In this document: positions 14,360-22,011 of the stretch, piece by piece | How positions within the stretch are numbered: the first letter of the stretch is position 1 | How the letters are laid out: each line of letters begins with the position of its first letter | Origin: Nitrospira sp. UBA2082 | Lineage (GTDB): Bacteria > Nitrospirota > Nitrospiria > Nitrospirales > Nitrospiraceae | Length of the DNA stretch: 25,770 nt | Direction of reading: 5' to 3' | Assembly (NCBI GenBank): GCA_002331335.1 | Contig: DCZO01000037.1 | Span: 1 to 25,770 of the forward strand | Notes under the pieces: model-generated | Seen by the model: only the letters and a program-made list of their open reading frames with translations | Told to the model about the DNA's origin: nothing | Databases searched by the model: none | Made by a program: the position numbers and the translations under genes

Positions 14360-14689
14360 ATGGGAAGTGAGCCACAAGATATTCTGGTCGTTATGGTGAC
14401 AGCTCCGAATCAAGAGGAAGCGGCGAAAATTGCAGATCATGCTGTGCGGTCGCGTCATGCAGCCTGTGCCACGACGATTCCTATGGCACAGTCGACCTAT
14501 TGGTGGGAAGGCCAGGTGGTGAGTGAGCAAGAAGCCGTGCTGTTTATGAAAACAACGGTCGATCGGTTTTCACTCCTTCAAGACACCATACGAAAGGTTC
14601 ATTCGTACAAAGTGCCGGAAATTATTGCCATACCGGTGAGTATTGGGTTGCCGCAATATCTTGAGTGGGTTCGGAGAGAGGCCTCCTAG
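14360..14689 (+). CDS. cutA: CutA-family divalent-cation tolerance protein
   Basis: This 109-residue protein matches CutA1 throughout. Visible features are 'VVMVTAPNQEEAAKIADHAV', the 'AACATTIP' segment, 'STYWWEGQVVSEQEAVLFMKTT', and 'KVHSYKVPEIIAIPVSIGLPQYLEWV' (named by the HSYKVPEI core). CutA1 forms very stable ferredoxin-like trimers. It was linked to copper tolerance in E. coli, though its molecular role is unsettled. It has a normal family length and no signal peptide, so it is cytoplasmic. There is no Shine-Dalgarno before the ATG at 14360. The gene stands alone between an AT-rich gap and the M23 peptidase promoter. Confidence 0.95.
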   Translation: MGSEPQDILVVMVTAPNQEEAAKIADHAVRSRHAACATTIPMAQSTYWWEGQVVSEQEAVLFMKTTVDRFSLLQDTIRKVHSYKVPEIIAIPVSIGLPQYLEWVRREAS

Positions 14690-14758
14690 GGAGTGTGGTG
14701 TATGTGGGTGTCGGGACGCGGTCGATGGGGCTGGACTCAGATTACCGTTAAAGCAGGG

Positions 14759-14787
14759 TTGACCATAGTAGGGTGGATGGGTAGACT
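14759..14787 (+). promoter_or_regulatory. promoter of the M23 peptidase gene
   Basis: TTGACC (14759-14764) and TAGACT (14782-14787) are separated by exactly 17 bases. The predicted transcript begins near 14794, giving a leader of about 29 bases that carries GGAG ahead of the ATG at 14823. This is one of the clearest sigma-70-like promoters in the window. Confidence 0.6.
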
Positions 14788-14822
14788 TGAGCCTACTCGG
14801 GGGATCCTAGGGAGCGGATGCT

Positions 14823-15851
14823 ATGGGTCAGACGAATAGTCAAGAAGGCAATGACGCATACACGGTTGTAGTATTCCGTGGGTCCACCGCGAAGCCTCTC
14901 CGTTTCAGCTTCCCGAGAAAACTCGTTCGTCGACTTGTCATTGCAGTGTGTGTATTCCTGTTGGCTGATTTTCTTGTCATCTCTCATTATGTCGTGAGGA
15001 CAGGGGAAGTCTGGGAGTTGTCAGCTTTCCGGACCGAGGCTATGAGTGCCCGGGAGCAGACCGCCGCATTTTCCACTGCTGTTGAAGATCTCAAGAAGCG
15101 AATTGTTGCGATGAAAGAGGTCAATCAGCGGCTTCGGGTTATGCTGGGGATTGAAGTTCCCAAGGCCGGAGACATGGTCAACGGTCGGGGCGGTGAAGAT
15201 GTTCCGCTTCCAGAAGGAGGCGGAATGCCTGGTAAGACTGGAATCATCCCGAATGGGATGACCCCAGGCGGTTCAGGGCAAACCGGTGATGGTGCGCAAG
15301 GACAGCAAACATCCTCTACTGACGAACCGATGCAAGAGAATCTTCAGGCCGCTACGTCGGTCAAAGAAGGTCTAGAGTGGCTTTCGAGGGAAGCGACGGA
15401 ACAAGAACGGATTCTGAGTGAGTTGGAGCAGGCGGCTGAGCAGCGCTCGTCCCGATGGGCGTCAACCCCGTCGATTTGGCCTGTCAAAGGGTGGATCACA
15501 TCAGGATTCGGCCCCCGGGTTTCTCCCTTCACCGAGAAACCAACGTGGCATGATGGGTTGGATATCGGTGCTCCTCCCAATGCCCCGATTCAGGCTCCTG
15601 CACAAGGGAGGGTGACAGCCACGGGATTCGACCCCAAACTCGGCAACCTTCTCAAAGTGGATCATGGGTTCGGAATCGAAACCCTCTACGGCCATCTTGC
15701 CAAATCGCTCGTCAAGGAAGGACAGAGGGTTAATCGTGGTGACGTCATCGCGCTTGTCGGAAGTTCAGGCCTTTCCACCGGTCCTCACCTGCACTACATG
15801 GTCAAGGTGAATGGGCAGGCGCTCGATCCTACCAAGTATATTCTCGAATAG
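14823..15851 (+). CDS. membrane-anchored M23 peptidoglycan endopeptidase
   Basis: This 342-residue protein has a single N-terminal membrane helix (about residues 35-55) after a positively charged stretch, so the rest is periplasmic. A coiled coil (about 75-110) is followed by a Gly/Pro/Gln-rich linker (about 120-170), another helix (175-208) and a C-terminal LytM/M23 domain (220-342). All zinc and catalytic residues are present: H243 and D247 in 'WHDGLD', H291 in 'YGHL', and H322/H324 in 'GPHLHY'. It is therefore predicted to be active, unlike the degenerate LytM regulators of EnvC type. It probably cuts peptide cross-links during growth or division. A Shine-Dalgarno and a promoter lie directly upstream. 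Confidence 0.93.
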   Translation: MGQTNSQEGNDAYTVVVFRGSTAKPLRFSFPRKLVRRLVIAVCVFLLADFLVISHYVVRTGEVWELSAFRTEAMSAREQTAAFSTAVEDLKKRIVAMKEVNQRLRVMLGIEVPKAGDMVNGRGGEDVPLPEGGGMPGKTGIIPNGMTPGGSGQTGDGAQGQQTSSTDEPMQENLQAATSVKEGLEWLSREATEQERILSELEQAAEQRSSRWASTPSIWPVKGWITSGFGPRVSPFTEKPTWHDGLDIGAPPNAPIQAPAQGRVTATGFDPKLGNLLKVDHGFGIETLYGHLAKSLVKEGQRVNRGDVIALVGSSGLSTGPHLHYMVKVNGQALDPTKYILE

Positions 15852-15958
15852 CGGCGTAGCCAGCCCCCCAATCATTCCTCGCTTCGTCCACTCCATGCAT
15901 CTTCTCATTTCCGCCTAACCGATACGACGAGTCGGTGCAGTTCATCGGCTTCTTCCTG

Positions 15959-15989
15959 TTCAAATTCTCTGAAAATCCTGTGCTATACT
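15959..15989 (+). promoter_or_regulatory. extended -10 promoter of fhs
   Basis: TATACT (15984-15989) preceded by TG at 15981-15982 forms an extended -10 element; TTCAAA (15959-15964) is a weak -35 at 19 bases. The GTG start at 16029 follows with AGGAGG in between. The rest of the gap from 15852 shows no riboswitch-like structure that I can recognise. Confidence 0.5.
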
Positions 15990-16028
15990 GCGGCGCGTTT
16001 GTCCCGGTCTACCTCTTGAGGAGGACAT

Positions 16029-17711
16029 GTGACTGACCTCGATATTGCGCATTCTGTCAAACCTAGCCCGATAATCGATATCGGCCTGCAGCTCGGGATC
16101 CAGCCGGAAGATCTTATCCAGTATGGTCCGTATAAAGCCAAGGTGTCGTTAGGGCTTTTGGATCGGCTTAAGGATAAGCCCAGGGGGCGCTATGTCTTGG
16201 TGACGGCTATTAACCCAACTCCACTGGGAGAAGGCAAGACAACAACATCAATAGGGCTTGCCATGGGGCTCACGAGGTTGGGCCATCGGGCTGCTGTGAC
16301 GTTGCGGCAGCCGTCGCTTGGTCCCGTATTTGGGATCAAAGGCGGAGGGACAGGCGGCGGGCGTGCGCAAGTCCTCCCGATGGAAGAAATCAATCTCCAT
16401 CTGACGGGGGATGCCCATGCGGTGTCGGCCAGCCATAACCTCCTATCTGCCTTTCTTGACAATCACCTCTACCACGGAAACGAAATCGGGTTTGATCCAT
16501 TGACCATGATGTGGCCTCGGGCTCTAGGGATTAGTGATCGGGCGCTTCGTGAGGTGCGGCTTGGAGGAGAAATGGGGGACCGGCTAAGCCGGTTCGTCAT
16601 TACGGAAGCGTCGGAGGTGATGGCGGTATTGGCCTTGGCCACTGACCATCACGACCTCCAACGTCGGCTGGGGCGGATCCTCGTGGGCCTCAAGAAGTCT
16701 TCCGATCCTGTCGTAGCGCAGGAGCTCGGATGTGTGGGATCGATGGCTGTTCTTCTACGGGATGCGTTGCTGCCTAATCTGGTTCAGACCTTGGAGGGGA
16801 CACCCGCCTTCGTTCATACGGGACCGTTTGGAAACATCGCCCATGGTAACTGCTCCGTGGTATCCGACGCCATTGCGCTCCGCTGCGCCGGCTTTGTCGT
16901 GACCGAAGCAGGGTTCGGGAGCGATCTAGGGGCTGAAAAATTCTTCAATATCAAATGCCGTGTCTCGGGTTTCAAGCCGGACGTGGCCGTGGTGGTGGCG
17001 ACATTGCGGGCGCTGAAGCTTCATGGAGGCGGCGGTGTCGCCAAGGCCGGTGCTCCGTTGCCTGTCGGCTTGACCGGCCCTAATCAGGAGGCGCTGTCGA
17101 AAGGGTTCGCAAATTTGGAACAGCACATCGCCAATGCGAAGGCGCATGGAATTCCGGTCGTCGTGGCGGTGAATGCGTTCAAAGACGATTTACATGCGGA
17201 ATTAGATTGGGTACGGAGGCGGTCGAGGGAGGTCGGAGCCGCTGATGCTGCCGTGTCCACTCATTGGGCCGATGGTGGGAAAGGCGCCGAAGATCTGGCG
17301 GACGCGGTCGTCAAGGCTTGTCGCCAACCGGCACAGTTCGCTCACCTGTACGAGTTATCATGGCCGATTCGGAAGAAGATCGAAACCATCGCGACAAAGA
17401 TGTATGGCGCGGGAGGAGTCGCATTCGAGCCGGAAGCGGAACGCCAAATGGACATGGCGGAGGCTCTAGGGTTTGGTCAGCTCCCTGTCTGCATGGCCAA
17501 GACACCGCTGTCCCTCTCCCACGATCCGGTGCTGAAAGGACGGCCGACGGGCTTCACGGTTCCGGTCAAGGAATTACGGATTCTGGCCGGGGCAGGTTTT
17601 GTGACGGCTGTTTGTTCGGGGATGCAACTGATGCCGGGATTGCCGAAGCGGCCGGCAGGCGAACGGATCACACTGGACCCGGTGAGCGGTCAGATTATCG
17701 GTCTGTCGTAA
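16029..17711 (+). CDS. fhs: formate--tetrahydrofolate ligase
   Basis: This enzyme makes 10-formyl-tetrahydrofolate from formate, tetrahydrofolate and ATP, feeding one-carbon metabolism or formate assimilation. The protein is 560 residues, the family norm. The nucleotide-binding loop 'TPLGEGKTTT' lies at residues 64-73. Family blocks are obvious: 'LRQPSLGPVFGIKGGGTGGG', 'HLTGDAHAVSASHNL', 'FVHTGPFGNIAHGN' and 'TEAGFGSDLGAEKF'. The start is a GTG at 16029 with AGGAGG about six bases upstream. An ATG two bases earlier is in a frame that stops at once. The gene is monocistronic, and its end converges on hflC 26 bases away. In C1-fixing Nitrospirota this enzyme may also serve formate use, but no formate dehydrogenase is present in the window to confirm that. 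Confidence 0.97.
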   Translation: MTDLDIAHSVKPSPIIDIGLQLGIQPEDLIQYGPYKAKVSLGLLDRLKDKPRGRYVLVTAINPTPLGEGKTTTSIGLAMGLTRLGHRAAVTLRQPSLGPVFGIKGGGTGGGRAQVLPMEEINLHLTGDAHAVSASHNLLSAFLDNHLYHGNEIGFDPLTMMWPRALGISDRALREVRLGGEMGDRLSRFVITEASEVMAVLALATDHHDLQRRLGRILVGLKKSSDPVVAQELGCVGSMAVLLRDALLPNLVQTLEGTPAFVHTGPFGNIAHGNCSVVSDAIALRCAGFVVTEAGFGSDLGAEKFFNIKCRVSGFKPDVAVVVATLRALKLHGGGGVAKAGAPLPVGLTGPNQEALSKGFANLEQHIANAKAHGIPVVVAVNAFKDDLHAELDWVRRRSREVGAADAAVSTHWADGGKGAEDLADAVVKACRQPAQFAHLYELSWPIRKKIETIATKMYGAGGVAFEPEAERQMDMAEALGFGQLPVCMAKTPLSLSHDPVLKGRPTGFTVPVKELRILAGAGFVTAVCSGMQLMPGLPKRPAGERITLDPVSGQIIGLS

Positions 17712-17737
17712 GGCCGGTGTGCAGTACGAGACAGCAG

Positions 17738-18604
17738 TCAGCGTTGCTTCAGGTATCGGAGAAACTCTGAATCGGGGCTCAGCACAAGCGTCGTTTTATT
17801 ATTATCTTTAAAGGTCGACTTGTAGGCTTCCATCGAGCGGGTGAATTCGAAGAACTTCTGATCCTGCCGGTACGCGTCGGCATAGATGCGAAACGCCTTG
17901 GCATCGCCGCTCCCACGAAGCTCTTCCGACTCTTTGTAGGCCTGGGCGAGAATGATTTCGCGATCCTTCTCGGCTTCGGACCGGATCTTTTGCGCTTCTT
18001 CAGCCCCCTCGGCGCGGTACTGCTTGGCCTGCCGTTCACGCTCGGCCTGCATGCGGGCGAATACGGCTTTCTCGTTTTGCTCGGGGAGATCGGCGCGTTT
18101 GATCCGCACGTCCTGAATCTCAATGCCGTACGCAGAGGCTTTCTCGTTCGCTCGCTTGGAGACCACCCGCATGATATCGGCTCTCGTGCTCGACACGATT
18201 TCCAAGAGCTCATGGCGTCCCAGTTCGACGCGCAGCTCGGAATAGATAATATCGTGCAGCCGCTGTAGTGCGCCCCGCTGACTTTGGAAGTTCTGGTATA
18301 CCTTGAGCGGATCTACGATGCGCCACTTGGCAAAGTTATCCAGCAGCAGCGTCTTCTTATCCTGCGTGATCACGTCCTGGGCGCTTGAGTCATAATCCAA
18401 TAGCCGTTTGTCAAAGTAGGTGACTTCCTGGACGAACGGCACTTTGACGTACAAGCCGGGATCCGTGATATTCCGCACCGGTTTTCCGAGTTGGACGACG
18501 ATCGCGTTTTGCGTCACATCGACGACGAAGAGGGGGGAGGCTCCCAGCACGAACAATCCTATAATCACGGCAATCAGCGCGATTACAAAGCCCTGCTTGG
18601 TCAT
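17738..18604 (-). CDS. hflC: HflC-type SPFH-domain protein, FtsH modulator
   Basis: This 288-residue protein has one N-terminal transmembrane helix (about residues 5-27) and an SPFH/prohibitin domain (about 28-190). A long coiled coil follows, rich in A, E, Q and R ('RMQAERERQAKQYRAEGAEE' and beyond). The pattern 'QNAIVVQLGKPVRNITDPGLYVKVPF' (described by its start) is typical of HflC. With HflK it forms a large periplasmic-side cage around FtsH that regulates membrane-protein degradation. The start overlaps the hflK stop (18601-18604, four bases), as usual in hflKC operons. The order is hflK then hflC, both downstream of the phosphate permease. The C-terminal tail ends 'SEFLRYLKQR', the normal HflC end. 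Confidence 0.95.
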   Translation of the reverse strand: MTKQGFVIALIAVIIGLFVLGASPLFVVDVTQNAIVVQLGKPVRNITDPGLYVKVPFVQEVTYFDKRLLDYDSSAQDVITQDKKTLLLDNFAKWRIVDPLKVYQNFQSQRGALQRLHDIIYSELRVELGRHELLEIVSSTRADIMRVVSKRANEKASAYGIEIQDVRIKRADLPEQNEKAVFARMQAERERQAKQYRAEGAEEAQKIRSEAEKDREIILAQAYKESEELRGSGDAKAFRIYADAYRQDQKFFEFTRSMEAYKSTFKDNNKTTLVLSPDSEFLRYLKQR

Positions 18605-19665
18605 GGCTTGGGCTCCTCGGTTGCCGGTTTCGGAGCAGGTTTCGAGAGACGATCTAACGGAAGATAGGGTAACAGGCGCTCGCCGCCCTTTCCGTCGATG
18701 ATCACCTTGTCAACGTTCGGGAGGATCTCTTCCATCGTTTCGATATAGATCCGCTTGCTGATGACATCCTTGGCTTGGTTGTATTCCTTCAGGGTGGCCA
18801 GGAACCGATTGGATTCGCCTTGAGCGCGATTCAATCGCGCCTGTGCGAATCCTTTTGCCCGATTGACCAGCTCTGCGGCTTCGCCTTTCGCCCTGGGGAT
18901 GATGTCGTTCCGGTATCCCTGGGCCTGATTGATCAATTTTTCACGGTCTTCCTTGGCGTTGGTCACGTCTTTGAAGGCGGCGGCAACGGCCTCGGGTGGA
19001 TCGACGTCCTGGAGCTGGACCGCAGCCACCTGCACGCCGGCATGGTAGTCATCGAGGATGCTTTGCAGTAGGACCATCATGCTTTGCTGAATATCGGCTT
19101 TCCCGGTCGTCAAGGCCTCGTCGATCTTGCTCTTGCCGACTACTTCACGCATCGACGCCTCGGCGGCCTTCCCGATGGTTTCATGAATATCCGCCACATT
19201 GAAGAGATATTCGCTCGATTCTTTGATCTTGTACTGAACGATGAACTCGATGGCGAGGATGTTCATATCGCCGGTCAGCATGAGCGCTTCCTGAGGCACC
19301 ATCTGCTGGCGACCCTGCTGATTTGTCCGGAAGCCGACCTCCACTCGGTGAAGTTTGGCAACTTTCGGTTGAAGCACGCTTTCGATGATCGGGATTTTGA
19401 AATGGGGACCGGGTTCTACGGTTCGAACCGGCGTTCCGAATCGTTTGACGACGCCTTCTTCATCGGGCGCGACGATAAAGACGCTTTGCCAGACAGTAAA
19501 TATCAGCACGGCGGCCACGATCAGGTTCATGGCTCCGCCGGATGGGAGCAGGTTCTTCAGTCCGCCGGCAGGAAAGAGATTCTTGAGTTGCTCCTGCGCC
19601 TGCTTGAGGGCGTCCTCAAGCGGGTCCTGTTTCTTGCTCCAAGGATCTTTGGGGTCCCAGACCAT
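18601..19665 (-). CDS. hflK: HflK-type SPFH-domain protein, FtsH modulator
   Basis: With the ATG at 19665 this is a 354-residue protein. The N-terminus 'MVWDPKDPWSKK' corresponds well to the 'MAWN...DPWG' start of E. coli HflK, which is why I chose it over the GTG at 19710 that extends the frame. A proline/glycine-rich cytosolic segment ('NLFPAGGLKNLLPSGG') precedes one transmembrane helix (about 50-70). An SPFH domain follows, starting 'VAPDEEGVVKRFG', and then an alanine- and glutamate-rich coiled coil. It forms hetero-oligomers with HflC around FtsH. A 7-bp inverted repeat sits just upstream of the start. The spacing of 76 bases from the permease gene allows co-transcription but does not prove it. 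Confidence 0.95.
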   Translation of the reverse strand: MVWDPKDPWSKKQDPLEDALKQAQEQLKNLFPAGGLKNLLPSGGAMNLIVAAVLIFTVWQSVFIVAPDEEGVVKRFGTPVRTVEPGPHFKIPIIESVLQPKVAKLHRVEVGFRTNQQGRQQMVPQEALMLTGDMNILAIEFIVQYKIKESSEYLFNVADIHETIGKAAEASMREVVGKSKIDEALTTGKADIQQSMMVLLQSILDDYHAGVQVAAVQLQDVDPPEAVAAAFKDVTNAKEDREKLINQAQGYRNDIIPRAKGEAAELVNRAKGFAQARLNRAQGESNRFLATLKEYNQAKDVISKRIYIETMEEILPNVDKVIIDGKGGERLLPYLPLDRLSKPAPKPATEEPKP

Positions 19666-19685
19666 GCGGGTGATCGATGTTTTCG

Positions 19686-19713
19686 AAGGTGATGATTGAA
19701 TGGCCGTCACCTT
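19686..19713. repeat. perfect 7-bp inverted repeat upstream of hflK
   Basis: AAGGTGA (19686-19692) and TCACCTT (19707-19713) are perfectly complementary around a 14-base spacer, ending 20 bases upstream of the hflK ATG and 28 bases after the permease stop. It might be a regulator site, or a hairpin that tunes expression between permease and hflKC. There is no T-run on the minus strand, so it is unlikely to be an intrinsic terminator. Confidence 0.5.
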
Positions 19714-19741
19714 AGCAGAGTGGAGGAAGGATGGGCAAGTT

Positions 19742-20872
19742 CTAAAAGGCTGTGGAGAGTATCCAGTATGAAAGAAATGCTAGGAGTGCTGTCGCGGGAA
19801 GTGTGATGATCCAGGCGAGCACCATATCCCGAACAGTAGACCAACCCACCGCCCCTACGCCCTTCCGCAGGCCGATGCCGATAATGGCCGAGCTGCTAAC
19901 GTGTGTGGTCGAGACCGGCAGCCCCAGTGTACCGGACAGGAGGACGAGTGAGGAGGTCGCCAGATTGGCTGATAACCCTTGCGCGTGATCCAGTGTGGTC
20001 ACGTTCTCCGCGAGCACTTTCGTCACGCGTAGCCCTCCGATGTAACTTCCCAGCCCCATCGCAAGGGCGACTCCTCCGAACGCCGTGAGTTGAAACGAGG
20101 AGTTGGGCCAGGTCGCCGTGGCACTCCCGAGCAGCAGCATAGCCACGATCTTGGGTGCATCATTGGTACCGCGGGCAAACGAAGCAAGCCCGCTGGAAAG
20201 CCAATGAACGGTATCGAGCCCCACGACCAGTCCTTGCAAGCCGGTCCGATCGCATTGGGATGGGATGGCCATCACCGGCCGGGCGAGGGTTGTAGCCTGG
20301 AACAGGGTTCTCGTATTGCCCTGCGCATCGACGGTGATCAATGCGTGGGAGGCCGGCATGACGCACAAGCAGGTGCCTTCCCACCGGGCGGAGAGCCACC
20401 GCATGAGTGGGTAAAGGAGCCAAGAGACAGTCAGCGAGAGGAGTGGGCTGAACAGGAGCGGCAGGGCGATCTTTTTGATAACCGCTGGCCAGAGCAACGC
20501 TTCTCCCGCGAAGGCAGCCAACCCGGCGCCGACAATGGCGCCGGTGAGCGCGTGAGTCGTCGAGACCGGCAGACCAGTGTGTGAGGCAAACAGCACCCAG
20601 GCCATGGCTCCGGCCAGGACGGCCATGGCGACGGTAGGTGGTATGCTCGTGCCGGCTTGAACCAGACCCTGACTGAACGTTTTCACCATGGCGCCGGCGA
20701 CGAGAGCGGCAGCGCCCGCTCCGACCATCGTCCAGAACGTTCCCCACAGGATGGCAGCCCGATAATTGGTGACCCCGCTCCCGACCAGCGTGGCGATGGC
20801 CTTCGATACGTCATTGGTACCGTTAGCATAGGCGAGGGCGAGAACCAGGGCGAAGGTGAGCAACTCCATCAT
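19742..20872 (-). CDS. pit: PiT-family inorganic phosphate (arsenate?) permease
   Basis: From the ATG at 20872 this is a 376-residue integral membrane protein of the PiT family. It has both halves of the duplicated signature ('YANGTNDVSKAIATLVGSG' near residue 15 and 'ARGTNDAPKIVAMLL' near 233) and twin 'GLPVSTTHA'/'GLPVSTTHV' loops. A soluble loop of about 60 residues (160-220) in the middle carries C168, C170 and C207, with 'TCLCVMP' and 'SQC'. Homologues bring in phosphate with metal cations or protons, and many carry arsenate as well. A second ATG follows immediately at 20869. It starts 75 bases after arsS ends on the same strand, so it is probably part of an arsenic/phosphate operon. Its direct substrate is not proven. 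Confidence 0.92.
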   Translation of the reverse strand: MMELLTFALVLALAYANGTNDVSKAIATLVGSGVTNYRAAILWGTFWTMVGAGAAALVAGAMVKTFSQGLVQAGTSIPPTVAMAVLAGAMAWVLFASHTGLPVSTTHALTGAIVGAGLAAFAGEALLWPAVIKKIALPLLFSPLLSLTVSWLLYPLMRWLSARWEGTCLCVMPASHALITVDAQGNTRTLFQATTLARPVMAIPSQCDRTGLQGLVVGLDTVHWLSSGLASFARGTNDAPKIVAMLLLGSATATWPNSSFQLTAFGGVALAMGLGSYIGGLRVTKVLAENVTTLDHAQGLSANLATSSLVLLSGTLGLPVSTTHVSSSAIIGIGLRKGVGAVGWSTVRDMVLAWIITLPATALLAFLSYWILSTAF

Positions 20873-20947
20873 GACCGGATCGAGATTCGGTTGAGGTTCA
20901 GAGCATAAGATATGGAGACGACTCAGAAGGCCGGACACGCGTCATTT

Positions 20948-22009
20948 TCAGCCGTCAGCCGGTCGTCGTTCCTCAGTGACGGCCCCTCCGCAAGACGAGC
21001 CGCTTCCTGCCGTGCAGCCGTAGCAATGGTTGCGAGTGACGATCTGCCTGGCGGCGAGTTGAGCCAAGTCAAAATCGCGAATGTGGTTCGGCGCGCCGTG
21101 ATCGATTGGCAAATCAAGCATCTGGTTGAAATCGCAGTCGTAGAGCCTGCCGTCCCAGCCGACCGACAGGGTATGCCGGCACATAACACCGGCGACGGAG
21201 ATGGGATTGAACGCGTTGGCCAGGCGCGTCATGTATTGATCGTAGTTGCCGCTTTCGACAAGGAACTCCAGGAACCGGCTGATCGGCATATTGGTGATTG
21301 TGTAGAGCCGATTGAACTCGATGCCGTGCCTTGCTCGAAGTTCCTTTTTGAACTGCGCTTCGATGGCCTCTTGCTTGGGAGGCAGGAAGGCGCCAACCGG
21401 ATTGTAGACCAGGTTCAAGGTCAAGCCGCTGTCCGGTCGGCCATAGCCGAGTTGGTTCAGCAGCCGGAGTCCCTCCAGGGATTTCTCGAAAATGCCATCG
21501 CCTCGCTGCGCATCGGTTTGGCTGGCGCGGTAAGAGGGAAGCGACGCCACAACTTCAACACGATGGTTGGCGAGAAACTCTGCCAAGTCGGCCTGCGACG
21601 GAAGCAGCAAGACCGACAGATTGCAACGATCCATTACGTGCCGTCCGAGCCCACGGGCCTGTTCGACCAGCCAGCGGAAATTCGGGTTCAGCTCAGGAGC
21701 CCCGCCTGTGATATCGACCGTCGGAATATCCGTCCGGGCCAATGCGGCCAGGCACTGTGCTGCGGTCTCGCGTGACATGCTTTCGATCCGGTCCGGCCCC
21801 GCGTCCACATGGCAGTGGCGGCAGGTCTGGTTGCAGAGTTTGCCGACGTTCAGTTGCATGACCGTGATGCCGGTGGCCCGGAGCGGAAACAATCCGGCCT
21901 GATTCAGCCGGAGATCGAACGGAGGAGGAACGAAGCTGTGTTCAAGGAGGCGAAGCTGTTCGGTCGATGAGGCAAGGGGGTTGCTCCGGCCAAGCAACGT
22001 GAGCGCCAT
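20948..22009 (-). CDS. arsS: arsenosugar-type radical SAM enzyme ArsS
   Basis: This 353-residue radical SAM protein has the cluster motif CxxxCxxC at C59, C63 and C66 ('LCNQTCRHCHVDAGP'). 'VDITGGAPELNPNF' follows. The C-terminus is cysteine-rich ('HCYGCTAGSGSSCGG'), as in the radical SAM/Cys-rich family. ArsS links dimethylarsinous species to the adenosyl group of SAM in arsenosugar biosynthesis. Support for this specificity is the immediately upstream arsM, whose stop is only 2 bases before this ATG at 22009. The frame extends back to 22138, but this lies inside arsM. A GGAGG lies about 12 bases before the start. The arsenosugar role follows from family and neighbour, not from direct sequence proof. 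Confidence 0.88.
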   Translation of the reverse strand: MALTLLGRSNPLASSTEQLRLLEHSFVPPPFDLRLNQAGLFPLRATGITVMQLNVGKLCNQTCRHCHVDAGPDRIESMSRETAAQCLAALARTDIPTVDITGGAPELNPNFRWLVEQARGLGRHVMDRCNLSVLLLPSQADLAEFLANHRVEVVASLPSYRASQTDAQRGDGIFEKSLEGLRLLNQLGYGRPDSGLTLNLVYNPVGAFLPPKQEAIEAQFKKELRARHGIEFNRLYTITNMPISRFLEFLVESGNYDQYMTRLANAFNPISVAGVMCRHTLSVGWDGRLYDCDFNQMLDLPIDHGAPNHIRDFDLAQLAARQIVTRNHCYGCTAGSGSSCGGAVTEERRPADG

Positions 22010-22011
22010 GG

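Noticed and set aside
15852..16028. Leader before fhs examined for a riboswitch
   Set aside because: Only a 5-bp hairpin (ACCGA/TCGGT) is visible; there is no conserved core of a known class.
20912..21775. Open frame of 287 codons on the plus strand
   Set aside because: It lies antisense to arsS, whose radical SAM motif and coupling to arsM are unmistakable; the plus-strand protein has no recognisable domain.
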